In this document: piece by piece, positions 48,190 to 58,487 of the stretch
Numbering within the stretch: the stretch's first letter is position 1
How the letters are laid out: each line of letters begins with the position of its first letter
NCBI RefSeq assembly: GCF_010015585.1
Contig: NW_022985067.1
Span: 2,107,909 to 2,171,908, forward strand
DNA from: Eremomyces bilateralis CBS 781.70
Lineage: Eukaryota; Ascomycota; Dothideomycetes; Eremomycetales; Eremomycetaceae
Direction: 5' to 3'
DNA length: 64,000 bases
Program-made: the position numbers and the translations under genes
The notes under the pieces: model-generated
Databases searched by the model: none
Seen by the model: the letters and a program-made list of their open reading frames with translations, nothing else
Told to the model about the DNA's origin: nothing

Positions 48190-50445
48190 GGGACCATTCA
48201 AGTAATTCAATGGTGAGAATTTGAGGCTGTTTGTCGATACCTTCTATACCGACCGCCGCAGAACCGCGCAAATTTGTCAAGGGCGGTAGGGAGATCCTCC
48301 TTAGGGATACGATTAAACTTGAAGCTCGCTGTTAGGGCAGGCATAGTCCAGCCATAGAGGAAATGTGTGCGGCGAGCCGCGACCCTGCCACTCGTATCGG
48401 CCCCATTGATCGCGGAGGCTAAACTTAGGATTTACCCCAGTCTTATATAGAGCCTCGCGGCGCTGATGAAAGAGGAATGCGGCGATACGGGGATGGTCTC
48501 GGAGGTTACGGCGTAAGATTGAGATCCATTACTCCGTACGCCACTCCTCATATTGATGTAAATGACGCTGCAGATCATCCCAGTGGTAATCGGCGGCCAA
48601 CATCGTTAAAAATATGTCGGGAGACAGGAATCATCGCACGGTAGCTTCAAGCTGCTTACCACGCCCAATCCAATACGGCCATGTGCGCGTAGACTCCCCG
48701 AACAACGAACAATAGTTCTGCAGGGCCTGGGATTCAGGAGTCATCCGCAAAAGTAGCACGGAGCTCCTCAAGAGAGAGATCACTTTTCTCAGGACGTTGA
48801 CGAACGAAGTAAGATGCATGGGTGCTAACCTGTTTCCAGGAAAGAGTGTTGAACAGGACATACCGTAGGCGCGGATGCTTCGTGAAACGACCATCGTGAA
48901 ACCTCATCAGATGCTTGATATATTCACGATACTTTACTTTCCGGAAACGGGAATGAACGAAGTCCCCAACACCGCACGGGAAGTAGCTTGGGAACGCCAG
49001 GCTTAGAAGAGCCTGAGAGTAGTTAAACTCAGATAGAGGAGTCAATCTAAACTCAGGCATCGCCAGATGCTCAGGTCGACGTTCCTGAGCGTCATCGACA
49101 TGCTGCCGAAGTCGCTCCATCTCCGTATGGGGCTGGAAGGGGATCCGGGACTACGGCGACGTATTCTGCCTCTTCTCCTGTATCGTCATCGCCGCCCCCT
49201 AGCACTTCCTCCTCCATAGTCTGGACGCCGACCACTTCCATAATACCATCATCAATAGGAAGATGCTGTAGGCGGCTAGGGTCCACGACGACATCGCGAT
49301 ATTCAGGATGGTGAACCTTTAGATGGGTTAATCACTGCTCACAACAGATATCTAGGGGGGTGAACCTTGAGATGGGTTAGCCACTGCTCAATGACAGTAC
49401 GGCGAACACGGTAGTCCCGTCGAAACTGACACTGCATACGGGGATCCTGATCCCAATTAGCAGGGCGAATGACAACGATCTAAAGGACTTTCGGATGGAG
49501 AGGTGGTCGATTGTATACGCGCCCCACGTCTCTCATGAAGTTGATGATATGCCCTGTATAGCGGTACTGAAGACCGTTAACCTTTCGGACCTCCACACCA
49601 CAATGGACATGAGCGATGAGGAGCTCCTCCACTTGAGATAACTCAGGAAGATCGTAATGCGACGGGCCCAGACCAGGATTTAAATGATTCTCTGCGGAAT
49701 ACAGCGGTGATAAATGGCCACGTTTCCTATCGTCGATTCTGCATCGATGGCATATACCGCCCACGAGACGCATATCAAACCATTTTCCGTCACATCGAGT
49801 GCAGTGGCCAAGGCGTAATTTGACCATCTCCTTGTGGAAGTTCTTGGCGTAGGCCCAATCTTGCTCAGAAAGATTTGCATCCTGGAGGTTGAATTTCGGG
49901 GACTGGTGATCAAAGCGAACATCACCGCGTTGGAGTGCTTCTGTGCGAGCGTCATCTCTCTGTTGGTGTGTGCGATCACGTTTCTCAGCCTGGCCCTGAC
50001 GTTGGGAAGCCCGGCCAAGGCGGGATCACGAAGGTGTTGATCGATAATAGGACTATCATGTCCAATAACTGGAGTGTCGTCACCATGACCACTAAGGCGA
50101 GGAGATTGTGTGGCAACGCGATATGACACACATTACAGATTCCATGCTCTTCACTAGTATCGTCGACAAATCGAGGAGTAGGAAGCTCGTGCCGTCCTAT
50201 GATGCAATACTTCATAGGCATATCAAAGTCTATACCGTTGTTGCAGTAGACCCGTCCGCGACGCTATGGAGTAAACCCCACATCCAGCCTCCAATTCTTG
50301 CAATTTTGCAATACAAGTGACTCGGCGCAAAATGAAGACCTGCCTGACCAGGACGGGGCGGTGGCGGTATACCGCCTTTCCAGAAGGCATAGTATATGCC
50401 ATGAAAAGCAAGTATTTGCGAGAGGAAGAGATGTCTCATAAGATA
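48190..50445 (-). mobile_element. Dead Helitron (RepHel), N-terminal part only
   Basis: On the minus strand, from right to left, are short frames that follow the order of a fungal Helitron protein. First comes a C-x2-C region (GICNVCH, CTRCDGKWF, GICHRCR); then the DUF6570-like block with LPELSQVEELLIAHVHCGVEV and YTGHIINFMRDVGRVYNRPPLHPK. Next is SFPCGVGDFVHSR-style sequence with YREYIKHLMRFHDGRFTKHP, typical of the Helitron_like_N domain. Last, around 48300-48450, comes YEWQGRGSPHTF, the place of the Rep HUH motif, here degenerate. Frames change several times and stops interrupt it (for example near 49830, 49100 and 48640). No helicase domain is seen to the left, so the element is both truncated and broken. 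A pogo element lies directly against its right edge. Confidence 0.75.
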
Positions 50446-50447
50446 TA

Positions 50448-50497
50448 AGTTCAACCCCCTGTCAAGTAGCCAACCACTCGAGTAGCCAGTATCACCA
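50448..50497 (+). repeat. Left terminal inverted repeat of the pogo element
   Basis: This 50-base stretch is the exact reverse complement of 52210-52259. The match ends sharply after ...GTATCACCA. It is preceded by the TA target duplication. Confidence 0.95.
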
Positions 50498-50542
50498 TCT
50501 CAACCTCCATCGGTCAGACAGCAATATCTCTACTAAAACATA

Positions 50543-52159
50543 TTATATTTGGAAATCTATACAGCATGATTCAAAAGATACAGCTTGGAGAGACTCTGAT
50601 GTAGATTTGGCCTCCGAAATTGGATGTCTTCGTTGGTAATCTTCCTCTACCGCTCGTACAGCTTCTTGTGCCAATTTGATCTCCCGAACTTGCGCAAACC
50701 TCTGATTAAGATCTATCTGAACTTTCTTTTTACGTTTTGGTGCTGTAGCAGCATCAAGGCGTGCCTGTAAGCCCGCGATTTTCAGATCTGATGAGGCCTG
50801 ACGCGCCTGTAGCACTCCGATCGCCTTGGCTGCCTTCTCTATATACGACTTCGTCGTCTTTGCCACGCGTGTATTCTTGCTAAGAACGCGTAATGCACTC
50901 TGTACCTGTTTTGGCTTGTAGGGCGTCGTCTGGAGAACGGAGGGGACTGGTATGGGGGTGCGTGGAGGCGTGTTTGGTGGTGGAATTGGTGGTGCGGTTA
51001 CGGTAGGCGGTGACGGTACAACGAAGCGGTTACTGAGGCCCTTTGACCGGTCAAACGGCACAAGTCCTGCAGCCTTCCACCCAGATCTGATTGTACGGTC
51101 GGTTAGGCGTGCCTGACGTGCCTCTGCATAGAGGACAATGAATCTCCGTCGTTTAATCGGTAGGGCCTCGTCGATATACGCGCTTTGGCGGAGGAGGGTC
51201 TTATAAAAGCGTTTTAGAGGCGAAAAACAGGCGAGATCCAGAGGTTGAAGGATATGGGAGGTATGTGCAGGTAGGAAGACCACGATTACGTTGTTTATCT
51301 TGCATTCGTACAAGAAATCGATGGTTGCGTGGCTACCGTGCCCGTCCATTAGCAGAATCCGGTACTGCCGCTGTGTAGCGGTTTCAGGCAGGAAAACCGT
51401 ACGGAGCCAAACCAACGCGTGTTGATTTGAAGTCCAGCCGTTCTCTGATACCGTATAATGGAAGTCTGGAGGTTGTTCAGGGAACCAAGAAGACTGTAAC
51501 GTGGCGCCTTTCTGTATAATCGCTGGTCTGATGTACTGGCCGGTCGCGGAGACAGTTTCAACGATACTAATCCATTCGCGGCCCATAGGACTAGTGATAT
51601 AGGCCGTTGACTTCTGCGAGTCTGCGATAACCGTAGAATTAGCGCAAATCCCTAGTCCTATACCAACCTCATCCATATTCCAGGTATCAGAGGGGTGGAC
51701 ATCGTACTGAGTTTGAACTTGGTGAAAATACGTGTAGAACGCGTCGATTGTATCCTTAGTTGCAGCCTGACGTCGGGCAACATCAAGACTACGCCCGATA
51801 CAGGTCGCAACGCGTGGATTACGGTGTAGGAAACGCGTTACCCAGTTCTTCCCGAGGGGCGTTGAGTCTCCTTGGAGGCGTAGAACTCGAGATGCCATTT
51901 CGCGAAGCCGTGCGTGAGTAGGGGGGAATCCTTGAGCGTCATTTTCAAGTATCCAGTCGACTAAAAAGGATTCTTGGTCCGGTGTAAGGCGTTGGCGAGA
52001 TTGTTGAGCTACTACGCGTGGTAGGCGGCCTTTTAAGCGGGTTTGAAGGGTGCGTCGGTTGACCTTGAATAGCGCCGCAGCTTCGTTTTGTGATTTGCAT
52101 TGACCGGTCTGTAAGGCATCAATAGCCTGTTGGACCGGGTCTTCCGAGTTTGGTATCAT
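50543..52159 (-). CDS. Pogo/Fot1 transposase (DDE_1)
   Basis: 538 residues, no introns, no stops. Residues about 8-45 form a psq-type helix-turn-helix (QAIDALQTGQCKSQNEAAAL...RRTLQTRLKG); residues about 55-120 form a CENP-B/Tc5-type DNA-binding domain (LTPDQESFLVDWIL, NWVTRFLHRNP). The DDE catalytic core follows: D163 in WNMDEVG, D272 in LLMDGHGSHAT, and D308 in LQPLDLACFSPLK, with 35 residues between the last two (DD35D), as in pogo-like enzymes. The C-terminal third is proline-rich (about 385-410) and then a charged, probably coiled-coil region (about 430-515). It cuts and pastes the element at TA sites in the nucleus. Confidence 0.95.
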   Translation of the reverse strand: MIPNSEDPVQQAIDALQTGQCKSQNEAAALFKVNRRTLQTRLKGRLPRVVAQQSRQRLTPDQESFLVDWILENDAQGFPPTHARLREMASRVLRLQGDSTPLGKNWVTRFLHRNPRVATCIGRSLDVARRQAATKDTIDAFYTYFHQVQTQYDVHPSDTWNMDEVGIGLGICANSTVIADSQKSTAYITSPMGREWISIVETVSATGQYIRPAIIQKGATLQSSWFPEQPPDFHYTVSENGWTSNQHALVWLRTVFLPETATQRQYRILLMDGHGSHATIDFLYECKINNVIVVFLPAHTSHILQPLDLACFSPLKRFYKTLLRQSAYIDEALPIKRRRFIVLYAEARQARLTDRTIRSGWKAAGLVPFDRSKGLSNRFVVPSPPTVTAPPIPPPNTPPRTPIPVPSVLQTTPYKPKQVQSALRVLSKNTRVAKTTKSYIEKAAKAIGVLQARQASSDLKIAGLQARLDAATAPKRKKKVQIDLNQRFAQVREIKLAQEAVRAVEEDYQRRHPISEAKSTSESLQAVSFESCCIDFQI

Positions 52160-52209
52160 GATATTGTACGGTGGTGGAGATATCGCGGTTAGAGAGATGG
52201 TGATAGAGG

Positions 52210-52259
52210 TGGTGATACTGGCTACTCGAGTGGTTGGCTACTTGACAGGGGGTTGAACT
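52210..52259 (-). repeat. Right terminal inverted repeat of the pogo element
   Basis: Exact inverted copy of 50448-50497, followed by the TA duplication at 52260-52261. Confidence 0.95.
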
Positions 52260-52315
52260 TAGTAGTAGATAGGAAGAGGAAGTGACCAATCAGACGACGT
52301 GCAGCAAAAGTGACT

Positions 52316-52470
52316 TGCCCATTTAATTAGGTTCTTCGCTACGCTCGTGATAATGGGTTAGCTTGGCAGCTTGGATAGACTGCCAAGTGATTCCCTGCCC
52401 ATTTAGGTTATACGCTACGCTCTTGGTAGCAGGCCAGCTTGGCACCTTGTATGGTTTGCCAAGTGATTCC
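52316..52470 (+). repeat. Diverged tandem duplication, two units of about 75-80 bases
   Basis: Unit 1 is 52316-52395 and unit 2 is 52396-52470. Both run TGCCCATTTA...GCTACGCTC...AGCTTGGCA...TGCCAAGTGATTCC. They differ by several substitutions and a small gap, so the duplication is old. It lies about 55 bases from the pogo element but outside it. Confidence 0.8.
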
Positions 52471-53417
52471 ACTCTTTGCATTATAAATAGTTCCTGTATT
52501 ACATCATGCCAAAACCAGACCTGTCCGTCCGACCACGTCCCTTCAACATCCTCGACGGTGAAATGCCTCAACTTGGCGATGTAACAATGCAAACTGCCAA
52601 CATATGCTGCATAACCTATGAGCCTTGATATTTGACACAAAAGAACAACACGCACTTGGCCCACGTATTAAGATCGTCATGTATCCCTCCCGAACTGGCC
52701 TCATTGCTGAGGCTTGCTGTGGATACCGTTGTTCATACTCTCAAGCTGGAATCGATCAATCGGGTGATCTGACCTTCATCAGCCAAGCAGCTACAATGAG
52801 AGGTCGACGACAAACTTGAACGGAATTACGGGCTCGCTTTCCCCGGTTGCCTCTTTACACGATAGTCCGCAACCGGGGGAGTGAGATATGGGTCTTTCTC
52901 CCGTCTCAAAGATGTATTCTGGTAGTAGATGAATGGATATTTTGAGCTTCTGCAATTCCCTTTTCTATGGTGATGCAATGATATTGTCCCACAAGGTTTG
53001 TCGTCCAAAAGCTTCTCTAAATCAACATTCTCTTCAAATCCGAGTCTATATGACGCAGCGGAGTTGGCGCACTATCCATCGTTCCCGTCCTATCATTTCC
53101 AGAACTGGAGGAAGGATTGTAAGGCTGAGGGCTTCCCGAATGTCTGCAGATCCTCATCACCAGCCGCAGGGCCTGGAGCCCACCAGGTTGGCGCACTGCC
53201 TGTCTTGACGTCTTAGCCTTCAAATCCTTGCCGAACTGAGAATTGACTTGCAAAACTGAGCGAGATCCTGCTAATTTTAAGAAAATCGTCACCATCTCCC
53301 AATTCAATTTCTGGGGTATATTAAGGTCATATCTTCAGTACTTTCAGGTCAATTGCTTGTCCAGCACACTTCTGTCTCCTCAGCCATTGTGTACAAATTC
53401 TACAACTTCTTCATTCT
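52471..53417. other. Intergenic region upstream of the S33 peptidase gene
   Basis: About 950 bases with no supported gene. The last 150 bases, AT- and CT-rich with TATATTAAGG near 53315, probably hold the promoter of the plus-strand peptidase gene. Confidence 0.5.
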
Positions 53418-55324
53418 ATGACTTTACTCCTCATGAGATCCATCGAGATAGCCGCTTTGGCGGTCTCCGCACTGCTTTCCGGCACTTCAGCCAGTCCGTT
53501 ACAACAAAGGAACAATGGACCAATGGTCTACGGATTTGATGAGATACAACCGTCTCCGGAACTAATATGGACCTCCTGTTTTGATAACTTCACCTGTGCG
53601 ATGCTCGAGGTAAGAAGTCCACCCCTATCTATTGCTCTGCTGACTGGCAACCTAGGTACCACTGGATTATACAGATCCAAGCATAGGGTCTACCAATGTC
53701 GCTTTCATCAAAAAGCCTTCATCAAATACCACAGCTATCGATCTTTTCGCGCAGCCAGGTAAGCACAGGATGACTTGTTTCTACCCCCTCCCACTGATGC
53801 ACTCCAAGGCGGTCCCGGTGGCTCTGGGGTTTCCACGATTCTTGAATGGGCCGAAACCTTTCCGCACAACGGTTTGGGTTCGCAGTACCATCTAATCGGC
53901 TTCGACCCTCGCGGGGTGAATCGAAGTGGCATCGAACTCGAATGTTTCCCTGGCAACCCCGCTGCCAAATTACGTTTCAGCCAAGATGTTCTTGATCGGC
54001 CGGTAGACGATTCTTCTCGAGGTTCACTGTACCAGGCCTGGGAGCTGAGCCGCGGATGGGGTGAGCGATGCACTGCGGTCCAAGACCCCAAGTTGCCGAA
54101 AAAATATGCGAATACTGTCGCGGTCGCGAACGACGTGCTCCGCTTCACGGAGCTGAATGCCAAAAATCTTGGGCACCCGCCTGAAGAAGCGAAGGTCTGG
54201 TTTTACGGTCGCAGTTATGGCACGGTGCTTGGCGCGACAATCGCAGCGCTCTTTCCGGATCGAATCGGGAGGATGATTTTGGATGGAGTCGTTGACGCTG
54301 ACGACTACTACGGAGGGGGATGGGCGACCGCCGTTGCAGACGCCGATCAGAGCGCGAGGACCTTCTTCACATCCTGCTATGAAGCCGGGCCAGAACTCTG
54401 CGCCTTCTACGGCAACGCTTCCAGCGCGGAGGACATCGAACTACGAGTGTTCAATATCTTCGATGATCTCCGAGAATATCCAATTCTGATTTCCGACCCA
54501 CTGATGTCGTCCACGCCGCTCCTGGTGGGAGTGTCGGAGCTCAAAGCATTCTTTTTCAACGCCCTGTATAATGCCGTCCAGAACTTCCCCGCCCTCGCGC
54601 TCGTCCTCGATGAATTAGAGCACCGAAATGCCACCACTTTGTCCATCGCCGGGGGAAGAGTGGCGCTGGGGATCCCGATGAACACCACGGACGATACATA
54701 TACCCCGGGATTTGCTAGAACGCACATCGCGTGCATCGATGCGAACGGTCGCTACAATCTATCTACATTCGAGGAGTACCAGCGCCACGTCGAGTTCCAG
54801 GTCAATCTGAGCTTCTTCGGCGGGAACACGATGGCGTCCATCGTCACCACTCCATGCCGGGGTTTTGGCATCCAGCCACCCGAAAGCCAGGTCATGAACA
54901 GTAGGGCACCAGCGATTGTCTAGTGATCTCACATGCACGAAGCTAATCGAACCGCTCCAGTTCCCGTCTCCTCCGACCACACCAACGTTCCCATCCTTTT
55001 CGTCGGGAACACGAACGACCCCGTCACGCCGCTGCGCAGCGCACAGCGGATGTCCTCGCAATTCGCCGGTTCCGGTGTCCTGACCGTCGACGGCACAGGT
55101 GTAAGTTCTCCCATGCTCTACTGCAGACTATGTCGGCATATTCTAACCTTTGCTTCTAGCACACCTCGCGCGGGGCACCGTCGAAGTGTACCGCGGACCA
55201 CTACGCCGCGTATCTCGCCTCAGGCACGCTTCCGCCACCGGATACGGTGTGCAAAGGAGATTTGATACCGTTCGTGGATAGAGCGGGGGCTGGAGGGGGT
55301 GCGGGGCCTATTGAAACTGTTTAA
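53418..55324 (+). CDS. Secreted S33-type alpha/beta hydrolase (TAP-like peptidase)
   Basis: Five exons (53418-53609, 53656-53758, 53809-54900, 54961-55100, 55160-55324) join in phase to 563 residues. A signal peptide (MTLLLMRSIEIAALAVSALLSG...) opens it; MRSIEIAALAV from 53433 is an alternative start. Motifs: GGPGGSGVSTILEW (oxyanion region), YHLIGFDPRGVNRSG, FYGRSYGTVLGATIAALFPDRIGRMILDGV with the G-x-S-x-G nucleophile, ILFVGNTNDPVTPLRSAQRMS with the catalytic Asp, and GTGHTSRGAPSKC with the His. This is the Streptomyces tripeptidyl-aminopeptidase-like family of secreted exopeptidases. The third intron (54901-54960, 60 bases) has a GCTAATC branch site 18 bases from its AG and carries in-frame TAG TGA; read without splicing, the protein would end there. 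Confidence 0.88.
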
Positions 55325-56037
55325 ACGATGGGTAATGTAGATATGTCACTAGAATTTTAGAGGTAGTTGATATAGGATTTGAATTCACAAGCACGCGACT
55401 GTTTTCTGAATACTATACTGCCGGAGTTGGCGGTGAGAATGGTGCCTTGTTCCCGCTTCAGAGGACATGTCAACATATTCATTCCTACATGCTATGCTTT
55501 CGTTGCCTGGGCTGATCGTCCGCAGGTGTAAAGCCAAAGATCCTGGAGAGAATAAGGACATGGCGCGAGTATCTTCCCAGTGTTACCGTGGTCATATGGC
55601 TTTGTTTTCAAGGTCGTTACAATTCACCGAACACCATGAAACCCATCGTCAAATAAAACAGCTTCTCAGAAACTAAACTAAGGTACTTACAAGTTAAAGC
55701 GCGTAGTGTCCATGATGTTCCCGTATCCGACCCGACCCATTTTCGCATCACTCGAACAATATGATGGCGTTCCAAATATACTGGCAATTTTGGTTGTTGC
55801 GTGAGAGAAAAAAAGAACGCTGACAGCACGACTGAAACTCAATATTCGTCTTCTCCAGTCCATCATCCGCCTGCTCATGCGTTCGTCATCGTTGCAGACT
55901 GCAATTAGTGGTACGGTACTTTGCACAAACCGCCTGCTTTTCCGCAGTGCGGATCGATTGCGTTGCTATTACCGGCACCTCCTCACAGGTTCTCAACTCC
56001 ACCTCGTAGTGGATTCCAGCTCATCGACAGTAGACCC
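55325..56037. other. Convergent spacer between the S33 peptidase and reticulon genes
   Basis: About 710 bases. Short frames only; a pair of overlapping minus-strand frames (55617-55926) shows no domain. It probably holds the two 3' UTRs and nothing else. Confidence 0.5.
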
Positions 56038-57401
56038 CTAGAAACTAGCCACCGGAATCGACGGCTCCGCCCCCGACGTTACCCCCTCTACCACTACCGG
56101 CTCCTCCCTCGGCGCCCTCGGAAAATCCCCCTCCTTCACGCCCACTGGCTTCTTCTCCCCAACGTTCCCATTCCCCCTCTGCCTCGCACCGCCGACCAAC
56201 TCCTGCGCCTTCGCTGTATACTCCCCGGCGACGCTCCTCGCCAGCTCCGAATACTGCCCCGCACGCTCCGCGGCGAGCAAACGCATCTGCTGCGCCTGGT
56301 CAGAGACGAGGTCGGAGGCGCGCTGCAGGTGGGCGTCGATGAAGGGCTTGTTTTGGAGGTAGATCAGCGGGGCGAGGTAGGCGGTGGAGGTGGCGAGGAG
56401 GGCGAGGCCCCAGAGGGGGAGCCATTTGATGAGGAAGTAGGAGAGGAAGGTGGAGAGGAAGGCCTATAGGGAAGGGGGTTAGCTTTTGGGTGGATGGAGG
56501 AAAATTGGGGATGGGATGAGGCGGGGGGGATGGGGTGACGGGAAGGGGAGGGAAGGAAGATTTGACATACCCCGAGCGTCACGTAGATGTTCTCCGCGAA
56601 GACGACACGCTGGAACTCAATGACCACGAAATTCACCAGCTGGCCGAAGTCGTCGGTAAACCGCTCCAGCGAGTCCCTTGGGATGATGAAGTAGCGATTC
56701 GGCCTCAGCTGCGTTACGAATCCGTTTCCGAACACCGATCGTCCCACGATCTCAGCGCTGGCAGTGACTACGAACATGTCAGCCCCGACACTTTCAGATA
56801 TAAAATTTGGTCCAACGTACTTCCGAGCACCATGTAGAGACCCTTGAACGCATAGCGAAGGATGTTGAGGTAGCGAGCGGCGAAGATGAGGAGAACGTTC
56901 GCGGCGAAGGTGATGGCGGTGGCACGGGGGTTCTTCCACTATTTCTAATATCAGCATCGCATGATCGTGATTGGGGTGAACGGATATTCGTACGCTGAGC
57001 AGCCGGTAGAGCATCGAATGATAATCTATAACACCATAACATTAGCTATGCCCGTAACCAAAAAGTTATTGATATCCAAATCACATACGGGTCAACGGCT
57101 GGCCAGTAGCAGCAGGCTGCTCAGGCGTGGTCCGCGAGTTCGCCAAATCTTGGAACTCGGCCGACGCCTTCCCAGTTTGCTCTTTGACGCCCTGAGCGAT
57201 GGGGCCTAGGTGATGTTAGAAGTCTCGCACTAAAAACCAGCATTGCAGACGGTAAACTAGATTCGACGGAAATACATTAGCGAGGAGGTCCCAAGAGTCA
57301 ATATGACATGATGCCAGGAGGCGTAGAAATTTACTCACCTCACCCTCGGTCAGTGAGTGCTTGACGTCTTTGACGGTCGGGTTGTTTTGGGCTGACTCCA
57401 T
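56038..57401 (-). CDS. Reticulon (Rtn1-like ER membrane-shaping protein)
   Basis: Six exons on the minus strand (57344-57401, 57089-57205, 56994-57025, 56821-56938, 56571-56767, 56038-56463) join in phase to 315 residues. After a short acidic N-terminus with PIAQGVKEQTGKASAEFQDL comes HYHSMLYRLLSWKNPRATAITFAANVLLIFAARYLNILRYAF, where LLSWKNPRATA opens the reticulon homology domain and its first hydrophobic hairpin. ASAEIVGRSVFGNGFVTQ and a linker follow, then the second hairpin AFLSTFLSYFLIKWLPLWGLALLATSTAYLAPLIY, and a soluble tail of about 110 residues. Reticulons wedge into the outer leaflet and curve ER tubules. The first donor lies in a tandem GTGAGGTGAGT; only the upstream GT keeps the frame. 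The 32-base third exon is unusually small. Confidence 0.9.
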
Positions 57402-58487
57402 GGTCTCGCGAGCGGCTGGGGGATGATCAGCTATGGGTATTTCCTGTACGATATTCGGAATTTCGAGAGACGGTGGTAGTGTTGTCGTCGTTGAGAATCG
57501 TAGTTGGCGAGAGAGACAAATGTTGAGGAAGATAAGGTGGAGTGGAAGGCAGGGTTGGTTACTGGAATAAATCTGGTTGTTAGCTCACACGACACACAGC
57601 TCTGGCTTCCTTGCTTGGGTGCTGTTGCTTGGGGTTTCACATGCAAACAAATTATCAAAAATGATAATAATGTCTCAATAATAAAACGAGACGAGCAGGG
57701 GGAGCTTGGAGCAACTGGGCTTGGGGCAACTGGGCTCTTTCTCCCTCGCTTTCTTCTGCTTTCTGGCTGGACGTTACACACCTTACAGTTCATCATATTT
57801 TGAACGACGTTGCCATCTTGTGGCTCTGCGGGAGTGGGAATTGCCCGAGGATGCACGTCTGCCATTTTGGTGACTTGGTGACTTGGTAACTTGGTAACTT
57901 GGTAACTTGGTGATTTGGTTATTCGTGATGCTTTGGTGCTTCTGGTAGGATGATGTCAAGCTTGTGTAAATAAACTCTCAACACAGGAACGAAAGGTAGA
58001 TCCGAAGCGATAGAGATATTGAAGAGGACACGATAGAGGCTGCAGCTGCAGAGAAGATGATTCAAAAAGGACAGATTGTATTTAAGAATCTCGAAAGCGG
58101 CAGGAATTTCGGTGAAAGTATTTTTGTAGAGAGACGTGTTCCACATCCTGTTTGGCACACGACCCTTTTTTGGCGTATGACGTATCCGTTCACTCCACAA
58201 CCCTGAGTCCCTGATAGCAACATAGGGCTGCTAGGTCCACCAGACCCTGGAGGTGATCGAGTTCTCGTATCAGATCACCATTAATTCTAGCTACCTATAG
58301 TCACTAGGGTGTCGACACTATCGGGAATTGCAGGGAAGCTTGGAGCTCGCTAGCATCAGATTATTGCTGCGAAGTTTATGGTAGCCGTTGTATTAGGCAC
58401 TACGTTGGACTCATCTCCAGATGTCCCTGATCCGTTTCTACAGGAAGTAGTTAGCCCGACCACTCCCGTCCCATGAATCCCGCTCTC
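57402..58487. other. Intergenic region between reticulon start and cft1 3' end, with an 8-base repeat
   Basis: About 1.1 kb, with the reticulon promoter at the left. No further gene is supported; a 144-codon minus-strand frame at 57431-57865 overlaps a low-complexity stretch and is not protein-like. An 8-base tandem repeat lies at 57869-57924. Confidence 0.5.
57869..57924 (+). repeat. 8-base tandem repeat, about seven copies
   Basis: Units GGTGACTT, GGTGACTT, GGTAACTT (three times), GGTGATTT and GGTTATTC follow each other without gaps. It lies about 470 bases upstream of the reticulon start. Confidence 0.85.

Larger units (their letters stand above)
42633..48190. other. Gene-poor island, about 5.5 kb, old decayed DNA
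   Basis: No convincing gene is seen on either strand. Open frames are short and scattered, and AT-rich and GC-richer patches alternate. A short diverged direct repeat lies at 45056-45146. The right part (46.5-48.2 kb) is strongly AT-biased with many TA steps. The Helitron remnant starts at the right edge. One minus-strand frame with a membrane-like segment (43017-43436) is listed separately with low confidence. Confidence 0.5.
50448..52259 (-). mobile_element. Fot1/pogo-type DNA transposon, apparently complete
   Basis: A 1,812-base element with perfect 50-base terminal inverted repeats, both starting AGTTCAACCCCCTGTCAAGT from the outside, and a TA duplicated on each side (50446-50447 and 52260-52261). 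TA target duplication is the mark of the Tc1/mariner/pogo superfamily. It holds one uninterrupted 538-codon transposase gene with about 100 bases to each repeat. Identical repeats and an open frame suggest recent arrival and possible activity. It sits against or within the upstream part of a dead Helitron. Confidence 0.95.

Noticed and set aside
54901-54960. S33 peptidase as a pseudogene because of TAG TGA in frame
   Set aside because: A 60-base intron with proper ends and a branch site removes both stops and joins the conserved blocks in phase.
57431-57865. 144-codon minus-strand frame upstream of the reticulon gene
   Set aside because: It lies in the expected promoter and leader; the sequence is low-complexity and resembles no protein.
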